In this document: one piece after another, positions 14,817-26,532 of the stretch
How the letters are laid out: every line of letters starts with the position of its first letter
Position numbering within the stretch: position 1 is the stretch's first letter
NCBI GenBank assembly: GCA_009773355.1
Contig: WRPG01000037.1
Span: 1 to 49,524, forward strand
Length of the DNA stretch: 49,524 nt
DNA from: Limisphaerales bacterium
GTDB lineage: Bacteria > Verrucomicrobiota > Verrucomicrobiia > Limisphaerales > SXTU01
Direction of reading: 5' to 3'
The notes under the pieces: model-generated
What the model saw: only the letters and a program-made list of their open reading frames with translations
What the model was told of the DNA's origin: nothing
Databases searched by the model: none
Program-made: the position numbers and the translations under genes

Positions 14817-16820
14817 TCAGAGCCTGGCCGACTTGACCGGGGCGGAGGCGGAGGCCGCCTTCATCTTCTGGTAGTCAGTGGTCATGGCCTGGAGCTTCTT
14901 CTCCTCGGCCTGCAACGGCTTGGTCATCTTGTCGGCGGCGGACTTCGAGCTGGCGGCGAGCTTCTTGTTGTCGGAGATGGATTTCTCCAAATCCTTGACG
15001 CGCTTCGTGAGCTTGTCCTTCTCCTCCTTGGTGGTGGTCTTGACCTTCTTCGCGGCCTTGATGTCGGCCTCGGCCTGCTTGATGGCGGCCTTGGCGGAGT
15101 CCGCCTCGGCGAGGAGGCGCTTCTGCTCGTCCTTGCGCGCGGTGAAGTCCTCCTTCGCGCGCCAGACCTGCGCGTAGAACGCGCCGAGCTTCAGGCGGCC
15201 CACACTTGACCGGGCGATCTGCAATTCCGACTCGGCGTTCTCGATGGCGGCCTTGGCCTCGCCCTGCTTTTTCGCGGCGACCTCGGCGGCCAGCGTGAGG
15301 GAGCGCTTGGCATTGCCATCCTTCGCGGCGTCGAGATCGGTCTTGGCCTTGACCGTGGCGGTGGTGGCCTCGGCGAGCTTCGCCTGCAGCTTGGGCAGCT
15401 CCGTCTCCAGATCAGTGATGCGCCGGGCGACCTGCTGCTGCTGCTCGGCAATCGTGGGCGGGTTCAGCGAAAGACCGGTCAGTTCACGCCCGTCGGCGAC
15501 GTTCCAAACGTAGGCACGGCCGGTCCAGTCGGTCGCGATGACCCGCTTGCCGTCGTGGGTGAGCGTGGCCCGGACCGGCAGGTCGTTCGTGATGGTGAAG
15601 GTCTTGGCCTTGTTGCCCGCCTGGTCCCAGGTCGAGATGGTCTTGTCCCGGCCCGCCGTGACCATGAGGCCGTCCACGTTGAGGCGGACGCTCACGGTGC
15701 TGTTGTGGGCGTTGGCCGTCTTGACCTGCTGGCCTTCCTTCACGCTCCAGGTCTTGACCGTGCCGTCCTCGCTCGCGGTGACGAGCAGGTCGGGCGTGCG
15801 CCAGGCGACGGAAGTGATGGCTCCGCGATGGCCGGTGAAGGTCTGCACCTCCTGGCCGACCTCGGCATCCCAGACGACCACGCCGCCGTTGCGGTCGCCG
15901 GTCGCGAGGTAGGTGCTGGTGTGGTTGAACTCGGCGGCCATCACCCAGTCGGTGTGCTTCTTCATCTTGTGCAACTGCTCGCCGGTGGCGGTGGCGTAAA
16001 TCTTCACCAGCCGGTCAGGCCCACCGAGGGCGATCCACTTCTGGTTCGAGGAAATGTCGGCGGCGAGGGCGACATCCAGCTCGTCACCCGCCGTGAGGAT
16101 GCGCTCGCCGGTGGTGATGTCCCAGACGGCGACGACGCCCTTGTTTGCGCCGCGTCCGCCGCCCGCGAGGAGCAGCTTGCCGTTGCGGCTGAACTTCACG
16201 TCGTGCGGAAAGCCCTCGGGGAAGGGAAACACACCCGCGAGCTGGAGCGTGTCGGTGTTGTAGAGGAAGACCTGCTTCTGTCCGCCCAGCGCGACGAGCG
16301 GCGCCCAAGGGCTGGCGGCGAGCGCGGTGCTGGCGCTGGTGCGCGCGGTGCGGACGACCGGCTCCAGGAGCAGGTCACCCGGCATGGGCGGCGCGCCCTC
16401 GGGCTTGCCGAACGAGGCGGCGCTGAGGCTGAGGTCAACCTTCGGGCGGTTCGAGGCGATGGCCTTGCTGCCGGAGTTCTCCAGCAGGCCGCCGGCAATC
16501 CACTTCTTGATCACGTCAATTTCCTTGTCCGCCAGCTTGCTCTTCGGGGGCATCGTCGGCTCGGCGGCGTGGGTGACGGTCTTGTAGAGGACGGAGCCGT
16601 CGGGATCGCCGCCCGCGACGATCAGCCCCGAGCTGCCGCCCTTCATGGCGCCGCCGTAAGTTGAGAGATCAAGGTCGGCCTTGGGCTTGTCGGCGTTGTG
16701 GCACTTGAGGCACTGATTCTTGAAGAGCGGGAGGACATGCTCGTCGTAAGTGACTCTTTGCGCTTTGGCGGCGAGCGGAAGGCCAAGGACGGCGGCGGCA
16801 AGGAAGAGACGGGGGTTCAT
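14817..16820 (-). CDS. Exported planctomycete-type cytochrome c/WD40 protein with coiled coil
   Basis: A 667-residue secreted protein. After the signal peptide (residues 1-20) a planctomycete-type cytochrome c domain binds one heme through CLKCH (residues 37-41). A WD40 propeller follows (about 150-450; repeats such as VVVWDAEVGQEVQTFTGHRG). The last ~200 residues are a long alanine/lysine/glutamate-rich coiled coil (about 455-655). The start at 16820 puts the signal peptide at the N-terminus; an in-frame start at 16862 would overlap the upstream gene. It is the last gene of a run with DUF1549/1553 and DUF1501 proteins, sets that recur in this phylum with no settled function. Confidence 0.85.
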   Translation of the reverse strand: MNPRLFLAAAVLGLPLAAKAQRVTYDEHVLPLFKNQCLKCHNADKPKADLDLSTYGGAMKGGSSGLIVAGGDPDGSVLYKTVTHAAEPTMPPKSKLADKEIDVIKKWIAGGLLENSGSKAIASNRPKVDLSLSAASFGKPEGAPPMPGDLLLEPVVRTARTSASTALAASPWAPLVALGGQKQVFLYNTDTLQLAGVFPFPEGFPHDVKFSRNGKLLLAGGGRGANKGVVAVWDITTGERILTAGDELDVALAADISSNQKWIALGGPDRLVKIYATATGEQLHKMKKHTDWVMAAEFNHTSTYLATGDRNGGVVVWDAEVGQEVQTFTGHRGAITSVAWRTPDLLVTASEDGTVKTWSVKEGQQVKTANAHNSTVSVRLNVDGLMVTAGRDKTISTWDQAGNKAKTFTITNDLPVRATLTHDGKRVIATDWTGRAYVWNVADGRELTGLSLNPPTIAEQQQQVARRITDLETELPKLQAKLAEATTATVKAKTDLDAAKDGNAKRSLTLAAEVAAKKQGEAKAAIENAESELQIARSSVGRLKLGAFYAQVWRAKEDFTARKDEQKRLLAEADSAKAAIKQAEADIKAAKKVKTTTKEEKDKLTKRVKDLEKSISDNKKLAASSKSAADKMTKPLQAEEKKLQAMTTDYQKMKAASASAPVKSARL

Positions 16821-16848
16821 GGCGGAAAGCACAAAGGGGTTAAGCCAG

Positions 16849-17145
16849 TCACTGGTTTGCACGAGTTGAAAACGAACGAACGCTCCGAATAAATGACACG
16901 GTTACCCAAACCGAAACGGCCACGGCAACGACCACCATTGAATAGTCGAACCAAGTTTCCCAAGTATCCGGTCTAAAATCAGCCCCCAACGCTGCAAGGG
17001 ATTCTCTCAGGTTCTCCTTACTAGCAATCACTTTTAACGTGGAGTTCACATGGGAAAACGAACCCAAGGCGACAACGCCCAATGCACAGGTCGCGAGACG
17101 GCTGAACCTTCTCTCAGAAGCTGTCATGGGTGTCGGCGAAGCCAT
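16849..17145 (-). CDS. Small two-segment membrane protein, unknown
   Basis: A 98-residue protein with two hydrophobic stretches (RLATCALGVVALGSF near residue 17 and YSMVVVAVAVSVWVTVSFI near 68) and a polar loop. I recognise no family. A TTG at 17163 would overlap the previous stop as TTGA; the ATG at 17145 or 17127 is equally possible. Base composition is visibly less GC-rich than its neighbours, suggesting later acquisition, and it separates two genes otherwise usually adjacent. It may sit in the membrane with the cytochrome proteins. Confidence 0.5.
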   Translation of the reverse strand: MASPTPMTASERRFSRLATCALGVVALGSFSHVNSTLKVIASKENLRESLAALGADFRPDTWETWFDYSMVVVAVAVSVWVTVSFIRSVRSFSTRANQ

Positions 17146-17159
17146 GCGGCTGAGGGTGG

Positions 17160-19589
<2,430 letters not shown>

Positions 19590-19615
19590 GGGAGAGTGAT
19601 GATGCGTGTCCAGGT

Positions 19616-22003
19616 TCACTTGCCGGTCTTGGGCGTGGTCTTCTGCGAAGGAGTGGCGGGCTTGGCGGCGGGTTTCACCTCGGCGACCTGCTGGCGGATC
19701 GGGTCAATGCGCAGGGCACCGGCGTTGGCGAACGTCTGCGTCACGTCCTGGCCCTTGAGCTTGAGGCTCATGGCCACGAACAAGGAGCGCTGCATACCCT
19801 TGACGGCGTTGGTCGCGACATTCACGTCGAAGACGATCTGCTTGTCGTCCTTGGTGATGGACCTCGGCTCGGCGGTCGCGCCGGCCGGCAGGCCCAGGAG
19901 CTTGACCTCGGCGCGGCCCTCGAAGGGCGTCTTCTGATCGAGCGCGCAGACGAGCTTCACGGGCGTGCCGACGATGGTGTTGGTCTGCGCGATCTTGCCG
20001 GTGACGAAGGCCGGCGCGACTTCGAGGTCGGCAAGCTGCGTGGACGCGTAGGCCGTGCCGCCGCTGACAGTGGCCGAGCCGAGGAAGGCGATTTTCCAGC
20101 TCTTCGTGGGCGCGCCGCCGTTGGCGTTGAGCTGGTATGTGGCCGACTTCTCGCCCTTGGGGATGGTGATGTCCGGGGTGCTGCCGGTGCCGGGCGGGTT
20201 GTAGAGGTTGATGACCTTGATCGGCTCGTCGAAGCCAGCCTTGCGCTCGGCGATGATCCGCACGTTGAGCGAACCACTCTGGACCAAGGGAGCCTTCAGC
20301 GGCTCGACACTGATCTTGAAGGGCAGCTCATCCACGACGGCGACCGCGATCTTGTCCGTCCAAGTCTGGTAATACACGCCGTTGTTGCCGTCCTGCACCA
20401 AGTCGTAGTTCTGCCAGATGCCGCCCTTGACCGGCACCTTTGCGTCCGCCGGGGTGCGGATGGCGAGATTGGCCAGCCTGCCCGCGATGGGCGCATCCGC
20501 CCGCGCCTCGAAGACGACCGGCCAGGTGGTCTGGTCCTTGGGAACCAGCGCAGCCTGCATGGTGATGCCGGAGGGGAAGTTCTCCATCGCGAACTCAAGG
20601 TCGCTCACTTCGCTGGGCAGATCCTTGCGCCGGATGCTCTGGAGCGAGGCGAAGCGGTTGCCGCGCGCGACGACGATGGACTTGCGGGTCTGCGCGTCGT
20701 AGCGCGCGGTGTCCGCGACGTAAGTGGTCACTTCCGGCTGCACCGGCGTGAACTCGACGCGATAGGTGCACTCCGGCCCGCCGTAACCGAGGTGATCAGA
20801 GACCTTGAGGGTGAAGTCGCCATCCTTCGGGAAGGTGTAGCGCACAAAGCTGTCCGCGCCGCCAGTGTCGTCGTTGTTGGCGAGGGTCTGCTTGCCCTCG
20901 GCGTCGTAAATGGTGAGCACCGTGTCAAGCTGGGAACGGATGCGACGGGCATGGACGTTGATGTCGTAGGTCTGGCCTTTCTTGGCCGTGAAGCGATACC
21001 AGTCCACGTCGCCCTTCTTGCTGATGATGCCGTTGAAGGCGACGGGCAGCGTGCCCGAGGCGACGGTCGCGGACTTGGCATCGTCGTTCGGCTCCTGCTC
21101 GTTCACGTTCCCGAAGGGGGAAATGCGCACCAAGTTGAACGACGGCGCGCTGAGCCCCTTGCGCTCGGCCACCACGCCGAACTTGAAACGGTTGGGCTGC
21201 GGCAGGCTGAAGGTCTGGTTGAACTCGCCACCGGCGTCGCCGATGAACTTCACTTCGAGGGACTCACCCGCCTTGCCGCCGGGAGGGAACACCGCGCTCG
21301 GCCGGGGGAACGTGCCGATGTGGACGCGATAAGGATTGCCGTTGCCGCCGTAGCTCGTCTCGCGCACCTCGATGAGATACTCGCCGTCCGCCGGCGCCAG
21401 CACGGTGGCATAGCTGTCCTGAATGAAAAGCGCGGTGTCATCCGCCTTGGCCAGCACTTTGCCGCTCTTGTCGAGAATGGCGACGTAGGGGTCGAACATG
21501 GTGCGGCCCAGCCGCATGCCCTCGACTTCGACCGCGATCGGCTCGCCCTTTTTGGCCTCGACGAGATAATAGTCCACATCCTCGTTGCTCACCGTGCCGA
21601 GCACCGTGGAGTTCATGGCAATCTTTTGCGCCTTTTCAGCCGTGGTGTTCGGCTCCTTCTCATCCACCTGCGGATACGGCCCAACCACGAACGTGCGGAA
21701 ATCCGAAACCCCTGACTTGGTGCGGATGCGAATCTTGTGCTCGCCGAGCGGGCAATCGGCTTCCAGCTTCACACGCGCAAGGACGTGGCTGTCCTTCACC
21801 TCTTTCAGTTCCAGGACCTTCACCCCCGGCTCGTAGAGGAGGATTTCCTCGGCGTCAGCCAGCCGGCTGCCCTCGAACTTGATCTCCACCTCGGTGCCGC
21901 GCTGGACGCCGTTGGGAGTGGTGCTGCGCAGCGAGGGGGCGACGGCTCCAGCGGTGAGGGCGGAAGCGGCGAGCAGGGTCAGGACGAGCGTGCGGGTGTT
22001 CAT
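19616..22003 (-). CDS. Exported PPC-domain protein of the DUF1501/DUF1549 cluster
   Basis: A 795-residue secreted protein. Signal peptide residues 1-22, then an IPT-like beta domain (TTPNGVQRGTEVEIKFEGS) and two bacterial pre-peptidase C-terminal (PPC) domains, recognisable by EKEPNTTAEKAQKI...DVDYYLVEAKKGE and NEQEPNDDAKSATV...DVDWYRFTAKKGQ. The rest is beta-rich without a catalytic motif, ending in a proline/lysine tail. It is probably a surface or periplasmic binding or scaffold partner of the DUF1549/DUF1553 cytochrome, whose gene overlaps its end. Confidence 0.85.
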   Translation of the reverse strand: MNTRTLVLTLLAASALTAGAVAPSLRSTTPNGVQRGTEVEIKFEGSRLADAEEILLYEPGVKVLELKEVKDSHVLARVKLEADCPLGEHKIRIRTKSGVSDFRTFVVGPYPQVDEKEPNTTAEKAQKIAMNSTVLGTVSNEDVDYYLVEAKKGEPIAVEVEGMRLGRTMFDPYVAILDKSGKVLAKADDTALFIQDSYATVLAPADGEYLIEVRETSYGGNGNPYRVHIGTFPRPSAVFPPGGKAGESLEVKFIGDAGGEFNQTFSLPQPNRFKFGVVAERKGLSAPSFNLVRISPFGNVNEQEPNDDAKSATVASGTLPVAFNGIISKKGDVDWYRFTAKKGQTYDINVHARRIRSQLDTVLTIYDAEGKQTLANNDDTGGADSFVRYTFPKDGDFTLKVSDHLGYGGPECTYRVEFTPVQPEVTTYVADTARYDAQTRKSIVVARGNRFASLQSIRRKDLPSEVSDLEFAMENFPSGITMQAALVPKDQTTWPVVFEARADAPIAGRLANLAIRTPADAKVPVKGGIWQNYDLVQDGNNGVYYQTWTDKIAVAVVDELPFKISVEPLKAPLVQSGSLNVRIIAERKAGFDEPIKVINLYNPPGTGSTPDITIPKGEKSATYQLNANGGAPTKSWKIAFLGSATVSGGTAYASTQLADLEVAPAFVTGKIAQTNTIVGTPVKLVCALDQKTPFEGRAEVKLLGLPAGATAEPRSITKDDKQIVFDVNVATNAVKGMQRSLFVAMSLKLKGQDVTQTFANAGALRIDPIRQQVAEVKPAAKPATPSQKTTPKTGK

Positions 22004-22078
22004 GCGGAAGCGGTGTTCTAATTGGTCTTTGGTTGCCTGTCGGTCACGGACTGGTGCGGCTTGCGCGTTTTAAGAACA

Positions 22079-22112
22079 ACGGGGCAATGCCGTGTGCCGG
22101 ACATTGCCCCGT
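22079..22112. repeat. Intercistronic stem-loop between the DUF1501 and PPC genes
   Basis: ACGGGGCAATG at 22079-22089 pairs perfectly with CATTGCCCCGT at 22102-22112 across a 12-base loop. Read on the minus strand it lies between two genes of one operon and has no clean U-run, so it may be a partial terminator or an RNA-stability element giving unequal expression. Confidence 0.7.
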
Positions 22113-22148
22113 CAGTTAATCAAGTCGCCGGCGGAACCCCATGCGCGC

Positions 22149-23471
22149 TCAGGCGAGCAGGTCCTTCTCGACGTGGCCGTCAATCACGATGGCCTGCGGG
22201 CGGCTGCCCGGGGACATGAGCCGGCGTTCCGGATCAATGCCGATGAGGCTGTAAATCGTCGCCGAGTAATTGCTGACCGTGAGCGGGTCGTTATCCGGCT
22301 CCGCGCCCTGGGCGTCGGACGAGCCGTGGATGTAGCCGCGCTTGACGCCGCCACCCGCCATGACGATCGAGAAGACCTTGGGCCAGTGGTCGCGACCAGC
22401 GGTCTGGTTGATCTTGGGCGTGCGGCCAAACTCGGAGGTGACATAGACCAGTGTGTTGTCGAGCATGCCGCGCTCGTCGAGGTCGCGGATGAGGCGGGCG
22501 AACGCCTGGTCGAAATCGGGCATCTGGCGCTCCATCGCGCGCTTGATGTTGTCGTGATGGTCCCAGCCGCCGTAGGTCATGGAGACGAAGCGGACGCCGG
22601 ATTCCACGAGGCGGCGGGCGAGCAGCATGCGCTGACCGGCGGTGTTGCGGCCGTATTCGTCACGCAGCTTGCTCTTTTCCTTCTCGATGTCGAACGCCTC
22701 GCGGGCCTTCTCCGAGGAGATGAGGCTGTAAGCGCGTTGATAGAAGGTGTCCATGCCATCGAGGGCATCGGTCTTCTCCAGCTTGGAGAAGTGCTCGTCC
22801 ACTGCGGCGCGCATCGAGCGGCGGGTGGCGAAGCGCTTGTCGTCAATGCCGGCGGGCAGGGTCAGGTCGCGGACCTTGTAGCCGCTGCTCGCCGGATCAG
22901 CGCCGAGGCTGAAGGGCGCGTAGGCGGAGCCGAGATAGCCCGTGCCACCATTGGCGGTGACGGACGGAATCGCAACATAAGGAGGCAGGCTCTGGCGGGG
23001 TCCAAGCTCGTGCGAAACCACCGAGCCGAAGCTGGGATAAACGAGCGCCGGACTGGGCCGCACGCCGGTCATCATGTTGTGCGTGCCGCGCTCGTGGGCC
23101 GCCTCGCCGTGGGTCATCGAGCGGACGACTGTGATCTTGTCGGCGACCTGCGCCGTGTTCTTCATCAGCTCGGAGAAATACACGCCGTCGAGCTTGGTCT
23201 TCACCGTGCCGAGCGGGCCGCGATACTCGATGGGCGCATACATTTTCGGATCGAAGGACTCCTGATGCGCCATGCCGCCGGGCAGGTAAATGTTGATGAC
23301 GTTCTTGGCCTTGCCTTCCTTGGAAGGATAGGCGTCGTAAGCCTGCGCCTTGAGGGCGTCGCCGAGCGTCAGCCCGAGTGTGCCCAGTGCGCCCACTTGG
23401 AGGAAATTGCGGCGGGAGGTGTAGAAAGAATGCTCAGCCGAGTTGCACCAGCGAGGTTGATAATTGCTCAT
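22149..23471 (-). CDS. Tat-exported DUF1501 protein
   Basis: A 440-residue protein of the DUF1501 family, whose fold is related to alkaline phosphatases and sulfatases. A twin-arginine signal is visible (TSRRNFLQVGALGTLGL, arginines 20-21), so it is exported folded, probably with a metal. Family segments include MAHQESFDPK, SMTHGEAAHERGTHNMMTG, GGWDHHDNI and VYVTSEFGRTPKIN, which carry the likely metal ligands. It is the first gene of the minus-strand run DUF1501, PPC, DUF1549/1553, small membrane protein, cytochrome-WD40. DUF1501 and DUF1549/1553 proteins pair up throughout Planctomycetes and Verrucomicrobia. Confidence 0.9.
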   Translation of the reverse strand: MSNYQPRWCNSAEHSFYTSRRNFLQVGALGTLGLTLGDALKAQAYDAYPSKEGKAKNVINIYLPGGMAHQESFDPKMYAPIEYRGPLGTVKTKLDGVYFSELMKNTAQVADKITVVRSMTHGEAAHERGTHNMMTGVRPSPALVYPSFGSVVSHELGPRQSLPPYVAIPSVTANGGTGYLGSAYAPFSLGADPASSGYKVRDLTLPAGIDDKRFATRRSMRAAVDEHFSKLEKTDALDGMDTFYQRAYSLISSEKAREAFDIEKEKSKLRDEYGRNTAGQRMLLARRLVESGVRFVSMTYGGWDHHDNIKRAMERQMPDFDQAFARLIRDLDERGMLDNTLVYVTSEFGRTPKINQTAGRDHWPKVFSIVMAGGGVKRGYIHGSSDAQGAEPDNDPLTVSNYSATIYSLIGIDPERRLMSPGSRPQAIVIDGHVEKDLLA

Positions 23472-23521
23472 ACGGGTCTTTTTTATTTTCTCGTCCGCAT
23501 TGCTGGACGGAGACGGGTTGT

Positions 23522-23536
23522 CATTATTCGATAATG
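23522..23536. promoter_or_regulatory. Palindrome upstream of the DUF1501 operon
   Basis: CATTATTCGATAATG is an inverted repeat (CATTAT/ATAATG, 3-base centre) about 50 bases upstream of the DUF1501 start, in an unusually AT-rich patch. It could be an operator or part of the promoter. No regulator is identified. Confidence 0.45.
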
Positions 23537-23612
23537 AAGAAAAAATGTTGCATTCTATTCAAGAAGCACCGGAGCGGAGTGGAAAAATCCTTCCCCGGAG
23601 GCCGGAAGCCCT

Positions 23613-24983
23613 TCAAACATCGTGCCGGCACCAGCTCCAGACCAGCTCCGAACGGGTCGCCGCACTCAGCTTGAACGGCTCGGAAATCCGCAGCCCCTCC
23701 ACCCAGAAAAGCCTCCCGTCCGCCGCCTCGGCCACGAGCAGGCGTCGCCGCAGGGGCGCGGGAATCTTCGCGTTCGTGAAGAGGTCTTGCAGCTTCACCG
23801 GTCGCGCCATGCCGCTCGGTTGGAAGCGGTCGCCGGGCCGCCAGTGCCGCAGCCGGACGCCCGGGCCGACCTTGTCCGCGTCGAAACGCTCGCGCCCGTT
23901 CGCATGGCGAACCGCCGCACGAACAGCACCGGATTTGACCTGCCATTTCACCTCCACCCCGCCGAACGACACCGCCCCGCGCGCGGGCCGCAGTTCCAAC
24001 CGTTTTGTGTCTGAAGAATGCCCCCCGGCGACCGCCCGTTGCCGCGACACTTTGCCGGACACGGCATCGCGCACCAGCCAGCCATCCTGCCAGGAGTGCT
24101 TCACGCCGGGCTGAAGCCGCAGGCGCTCCACCAGCTCGAAGTCAGCCGTGAGCTTCAACCGCGCGAGTTCGAGCAGGACGCACTGCCGCTGCACCGCGAC
24201 GGGCAGGCGCGCGAACGCCACGCGCGATTTTCGACGCCGCCAGTCGCGCGCCGCCCCCTGCGCAAACTCCGTCTCCTCGCCAACAATCTCCATCGTGCGC
24301 AGCACCGTGCGCTCAATGCCGGGCTGGAAGCGCCTCCGCAGCAGCGGCAGCAGCTCGCGCCGGACGCGGTTCCGCAGAATGTCCACCGACCGGTTCGAGG
24401 CATCCTCGCGGAAGCGGACCCGTTCCGCCCGCGCAAAGGCCAGCAGCGCGGCCTTTGGCTGGTCGAGCAAGGGCCGAACAATCGCAACCGACCGCGCCGC
24501 CGGCGAAGCCCCCCGCCAGCTCATGCCCGCCAGGCCCGGGCCTGCGCCCCGCAGCAGCCGCAGAAAAAAAAGCTCCACCTGGTCATCGGCCTGGTGCGCC
24601 AGCGCCACCGTGCCCAAGCCCAGCCGCTGCGCCGTCCGCGCCAGGAACGCATGCCGCAGTTCCCGCGCGGCCATCTCCACGGACCACCCGCGCCCGCGCG
24701 CCAAGCCGCGCACGTCCCCGCTTTCCACCGCGCATTCCAGCCCCAGCCGCCGCGCGGCCCGCGCCACAAAACGCGCATCCCCCTCGCTCGCCACCCCGCG
24801 CAGCCGATGGTTGAAGTGCGCCACCACCAGCCGCCAGCCGTGTGCCGGCGCGAGCGCGTGCAGCACGCGCAGCAGGACCATCGAATCCACCCCGCCCGAC
24901 ACCGCCACGAGCACGCCCGCCCCGGGTTTCAGCAGCCCGCGTTGACGGATGCTGTTGTCCACATGGCCGGCGAGCGAATGCAC
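23613..24983 (-). CDS. tilS: tRNA(Ile)-lysidine synthase
   Basis: TilS attaches lysine to C34 of the CAU-anticodon isoleucine tRNA so that it reads AUA; it is essential in most bacteria. The 456-residue protein has the PP-loop SGGVDS at residues 29-34, the HFNHRLRG motif and ALAHQADDQVE typical of the ATP-pyrophosphatase domain, and a C-terminal TilS domain (RLRHWRPGDRFQP, LQDLFTNAKIP). The start is GTG 24983, supported by a promoter whose -10 ends six bases upstream. It stands apart from its neighbours. Confidence 0.92.
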   Translation of the reverse strand: MHSLAGHVDNSIRQRGLLKPGAGVLVAVSGGVDSMVLLRVLHALAPAHGWRLVVAHFNHRLRGVASEGDARFVARAARRLGLECAVESGDVRGLARGRGWSVEMAARELRHAFLARTAQRLGLGTVALAHQADDQVELFFLRLLRGAGPGLAGMSWRGASPAARSVAIVRPLLDQPKAALLAFARAERVRFREDASNRSVDILRNRVRRELLPLLRRRFQPGIERTVLRTMEIVGEETEFAQGAARDWRRRKSRVAFARLPVAVQRQCVLLELARLKLTADFELVERLRLQPGVKHSWQDGWLVRDAVSGKVSRQRAVAGGHSSDTKRLELRPARGAVSFGGVEVKWQVKSGAVRAAVRHANGRERFDADKVGPGVRLRHWRPGDRFQPSGMARPVKLQDLFTNAKIPAPLRRRLLVAEAADGRLFWVEGLRISEPFKLSAATRSELVWSWCRHDV

Positions 24984-24989
24984 GGCGGG

Positions 24990-25017
24990 ATGCTAGGGGC
25001 GGAGCCGGCTTTCACAA
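24990..25017 (-). promoter_or_regulatory. tilS promoter, leaderless geometry
   Basis: Read on the minus strand: TTGTGA (25017-25012), 16-base spacer, TAGCAT (24995-24990), then six bases to the GTG at 24983. It matches the pattern seen before the protease gene (13674) and the element gene (47144). Confidence 0.55.
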
Positions 25018-25078
25018 GTCGTTTGCCGCCGCCCGGCGGATGAAGCCCGAAGGAACGCCAGCCGGCACCTGAAGGCGC

Positions 25079-25411
25079 TTACGCCTTCTTCACGAAGCAG
25101 GCTTTCAGGCCGACGGCGATGCCCTCCACCTTGCAGTCAATTTCATGGTCGCCATCCACCAGGCGGATGGGTTTGGACTTCGAGCCGCCTTTCAGAACCT
25201 GCGAACCGCCCAGCTTCAAGTCCTTGATCAGAATGACGCAGTCGCCGTCGGCGAGCACGTTGCCGTGGGCGTCCTTGACCACGCGGGCGGCGGCCGGCGC
25301 GTCGGGCAGGGCGGCGCGCTCCCACTCGTGGCCGCAGGTGACGCATTCGTAGCGCGTCGGGAATTCCAGCACGTCGGTCATCTCGCACATCGGGCAAGCG
25401 GGTTTGCTCAT
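25079..25411 (-). CDS. PhnA/YjdM-type zinc ribbon protein
   Basis: A 110-residue cytoplasmic protein with an N-terminal zinc ribbon (C6, C9, C23, C26 in CPMC and CVTC) and a C-terminal beta domain (GDCVILIKDLKLGGSQVLKGG...KSKPIRLV) that defines the PhnA family. Despite the old name alkylphosphonate utilization operon protein, the family's role is not settled. ATG 25411 is chosen; a GTG four codons upstream is in frame. It is divergent from fmt. Confidence 0.88.
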   Translation of the reverse strand: MSKPACPMCEMTDVLEFPTRYECVTCGHEWERAALPDAPAAARVVKDAHGNVLADGDCVILIKDLKLGGSQVLKGGSKSKPIRLVDGDHEIDCKVEGIAVGLKACFVKKA

Positions 25412-25523
25412 AGTGCGAAGCACACTAAGGCGACTCCGCCCGGGGACTCAACCGCGCACTTGGAGCAGCCTGCATCTCCCCGCCGGCCGTTGCCGGTCCC
25501 GCAGTCACAACGGCTTCCCAAGC

Positions 25524-25552
25524 TTGCCCGGCCGGCCCGCTCCGCCGACACT
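25524..25552 (+). promoter_or_regulatory. Possible fmt promoter
   Basis: TTGCCC at 25524-25529, a 17-base spacer and GACACT at 25547-25552, six bases before the ATG at 25559. The -10 is a weaker match than in the other leaderless-type promoters of the window, but the spacing is the same. Confidence 0.4.
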
Positions 25553-25558
25553 TGGCCC

Positions 25559-26503
25559 ATGCCGCTGCGCATCGTCTTCATGGGCACGCCGGACATCGCC
25601 TGTCCGACGTTGCAGGCGCTGGCCGGCGCGCCGGATTTTTCCGTGGTGGGCGTGGTGGTGCAGCCGGACAAGCCCAAGGGGCGCGACCTGAAGCTCCAGC
25701 CGCCACCGGTCAAGGAACTCGCCGCGCGCCTCGGCCTGCCGGTGTTTCAGCCCGAACGGGCACGCCACGCGGCGTTCCTGGAACAGCTCCGCGAACTGCG
25801 GCCCGACCTCCTGGCCGTGCTCGCTTACGGGCAGATTCTCCCCCAGGCCGTGCTCGACGTTCCGCCCCACGGCTGCCTCAACGTCCACACTTCGCTGCTC
25901 CCGCGCTGGCGCGGCGCGGCCCCGATCCAGTGGGCCATCCTCGAGGGGGACGCCGAGACGGGAGTGACCATCATGCGCATGGACGCGGGGCTGGACACCG
26001 GCGGCATCGTCGCCACACGCCGGACGCCCATCGCGCCGGAAGACAATGCGCAGACCCTCCACGACCGGCTCGCCGTGCTCGGGGCGGAACTGCTGACGCA
26101 GACCATCCCGCGCTACGTCGCCGGCGAACTTCCGCCGCAGCCGCAGCCGGTTGACGGCGTCACCTACGCCCGCAAGCTCACGAAGGAGGACGGCCGCCTC
26201 GACTGGGCGCAGCCGGCGCGCGCGCTGCACCACCGCCTCCGCGCCTTCACCCCCTGGCCGGGCGCGTTCACTTTCCTCCCCGCCCAACCCCGGCCGCTGC
26301 TGTTGAAGGTCTGGCGGGCGGAGACCGCCGCCGGCTCCGGCCCGCCGGGACGGGTGCTCGCGGCCGACAAACTGGGCATCGTCGTCGCCTGTGGCGAAGG
26401 CGCGCTGCGGCTGCTGGAAGTGCAACGGGAAGGCAGCCGCCGCATGACTGCGGCTGAGTTTTTGGCGGGCCACCCGCTGGCCGGAGCCGCGACGCTGGGT
26501 TAG
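25559..26503 (+). CDS. fmt: Methionyl-tRNA formyltransferase
   Basis: Fmt formylates initiator Met-tRNA using 10-formyltetrahydrofolate, enabling bacterial translation initiation. The 314-residue protein begins with MPLRIVFMGTPDIACPTL and has the formyl-transfer triad N108, H110 and D146 in LNVHTSLLPRWRGAAP and MDAGLDTGG. The C-terminal OB-like domain starts near YARKLTKEDGRLDW. Length is normal. An in-frame upstream extension is rejected because it crosses the divergent PhnA gene. Fmt stands alone here, without def or priA. Confidence 0.95.
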   Translation: MPLRIVFMGTPDIACPTLQALAGAPDFSVVGVVVQPDKPKGRDLKLQPPPVKELAARLGLPVFQPERARHAAFLEQLRELRPDLLAVLAYGQILPQAVLDVPPHGCLNVHTSLLPRWRGAAPIQWAILEGDAETGVTIMRMDAGLDTGGIVATRRTPIAPEDNAQTLHDRLAVLGAELLTQTIPRYVAGELPPQPQPVDGVTYARKLTKEDGRLDWAQPARALHHRLRAFTPWPGAFTFLPAQPRPLLLKVWRAETAAGSGPPGRVLAADKLGIVVACGEGALRLLEVQREGSRRMTAAEFLAGHPLAGAATLG

Positions 26504-26532
26504 CCCGCCGGGACGGCGCAAAACCCAAAGCC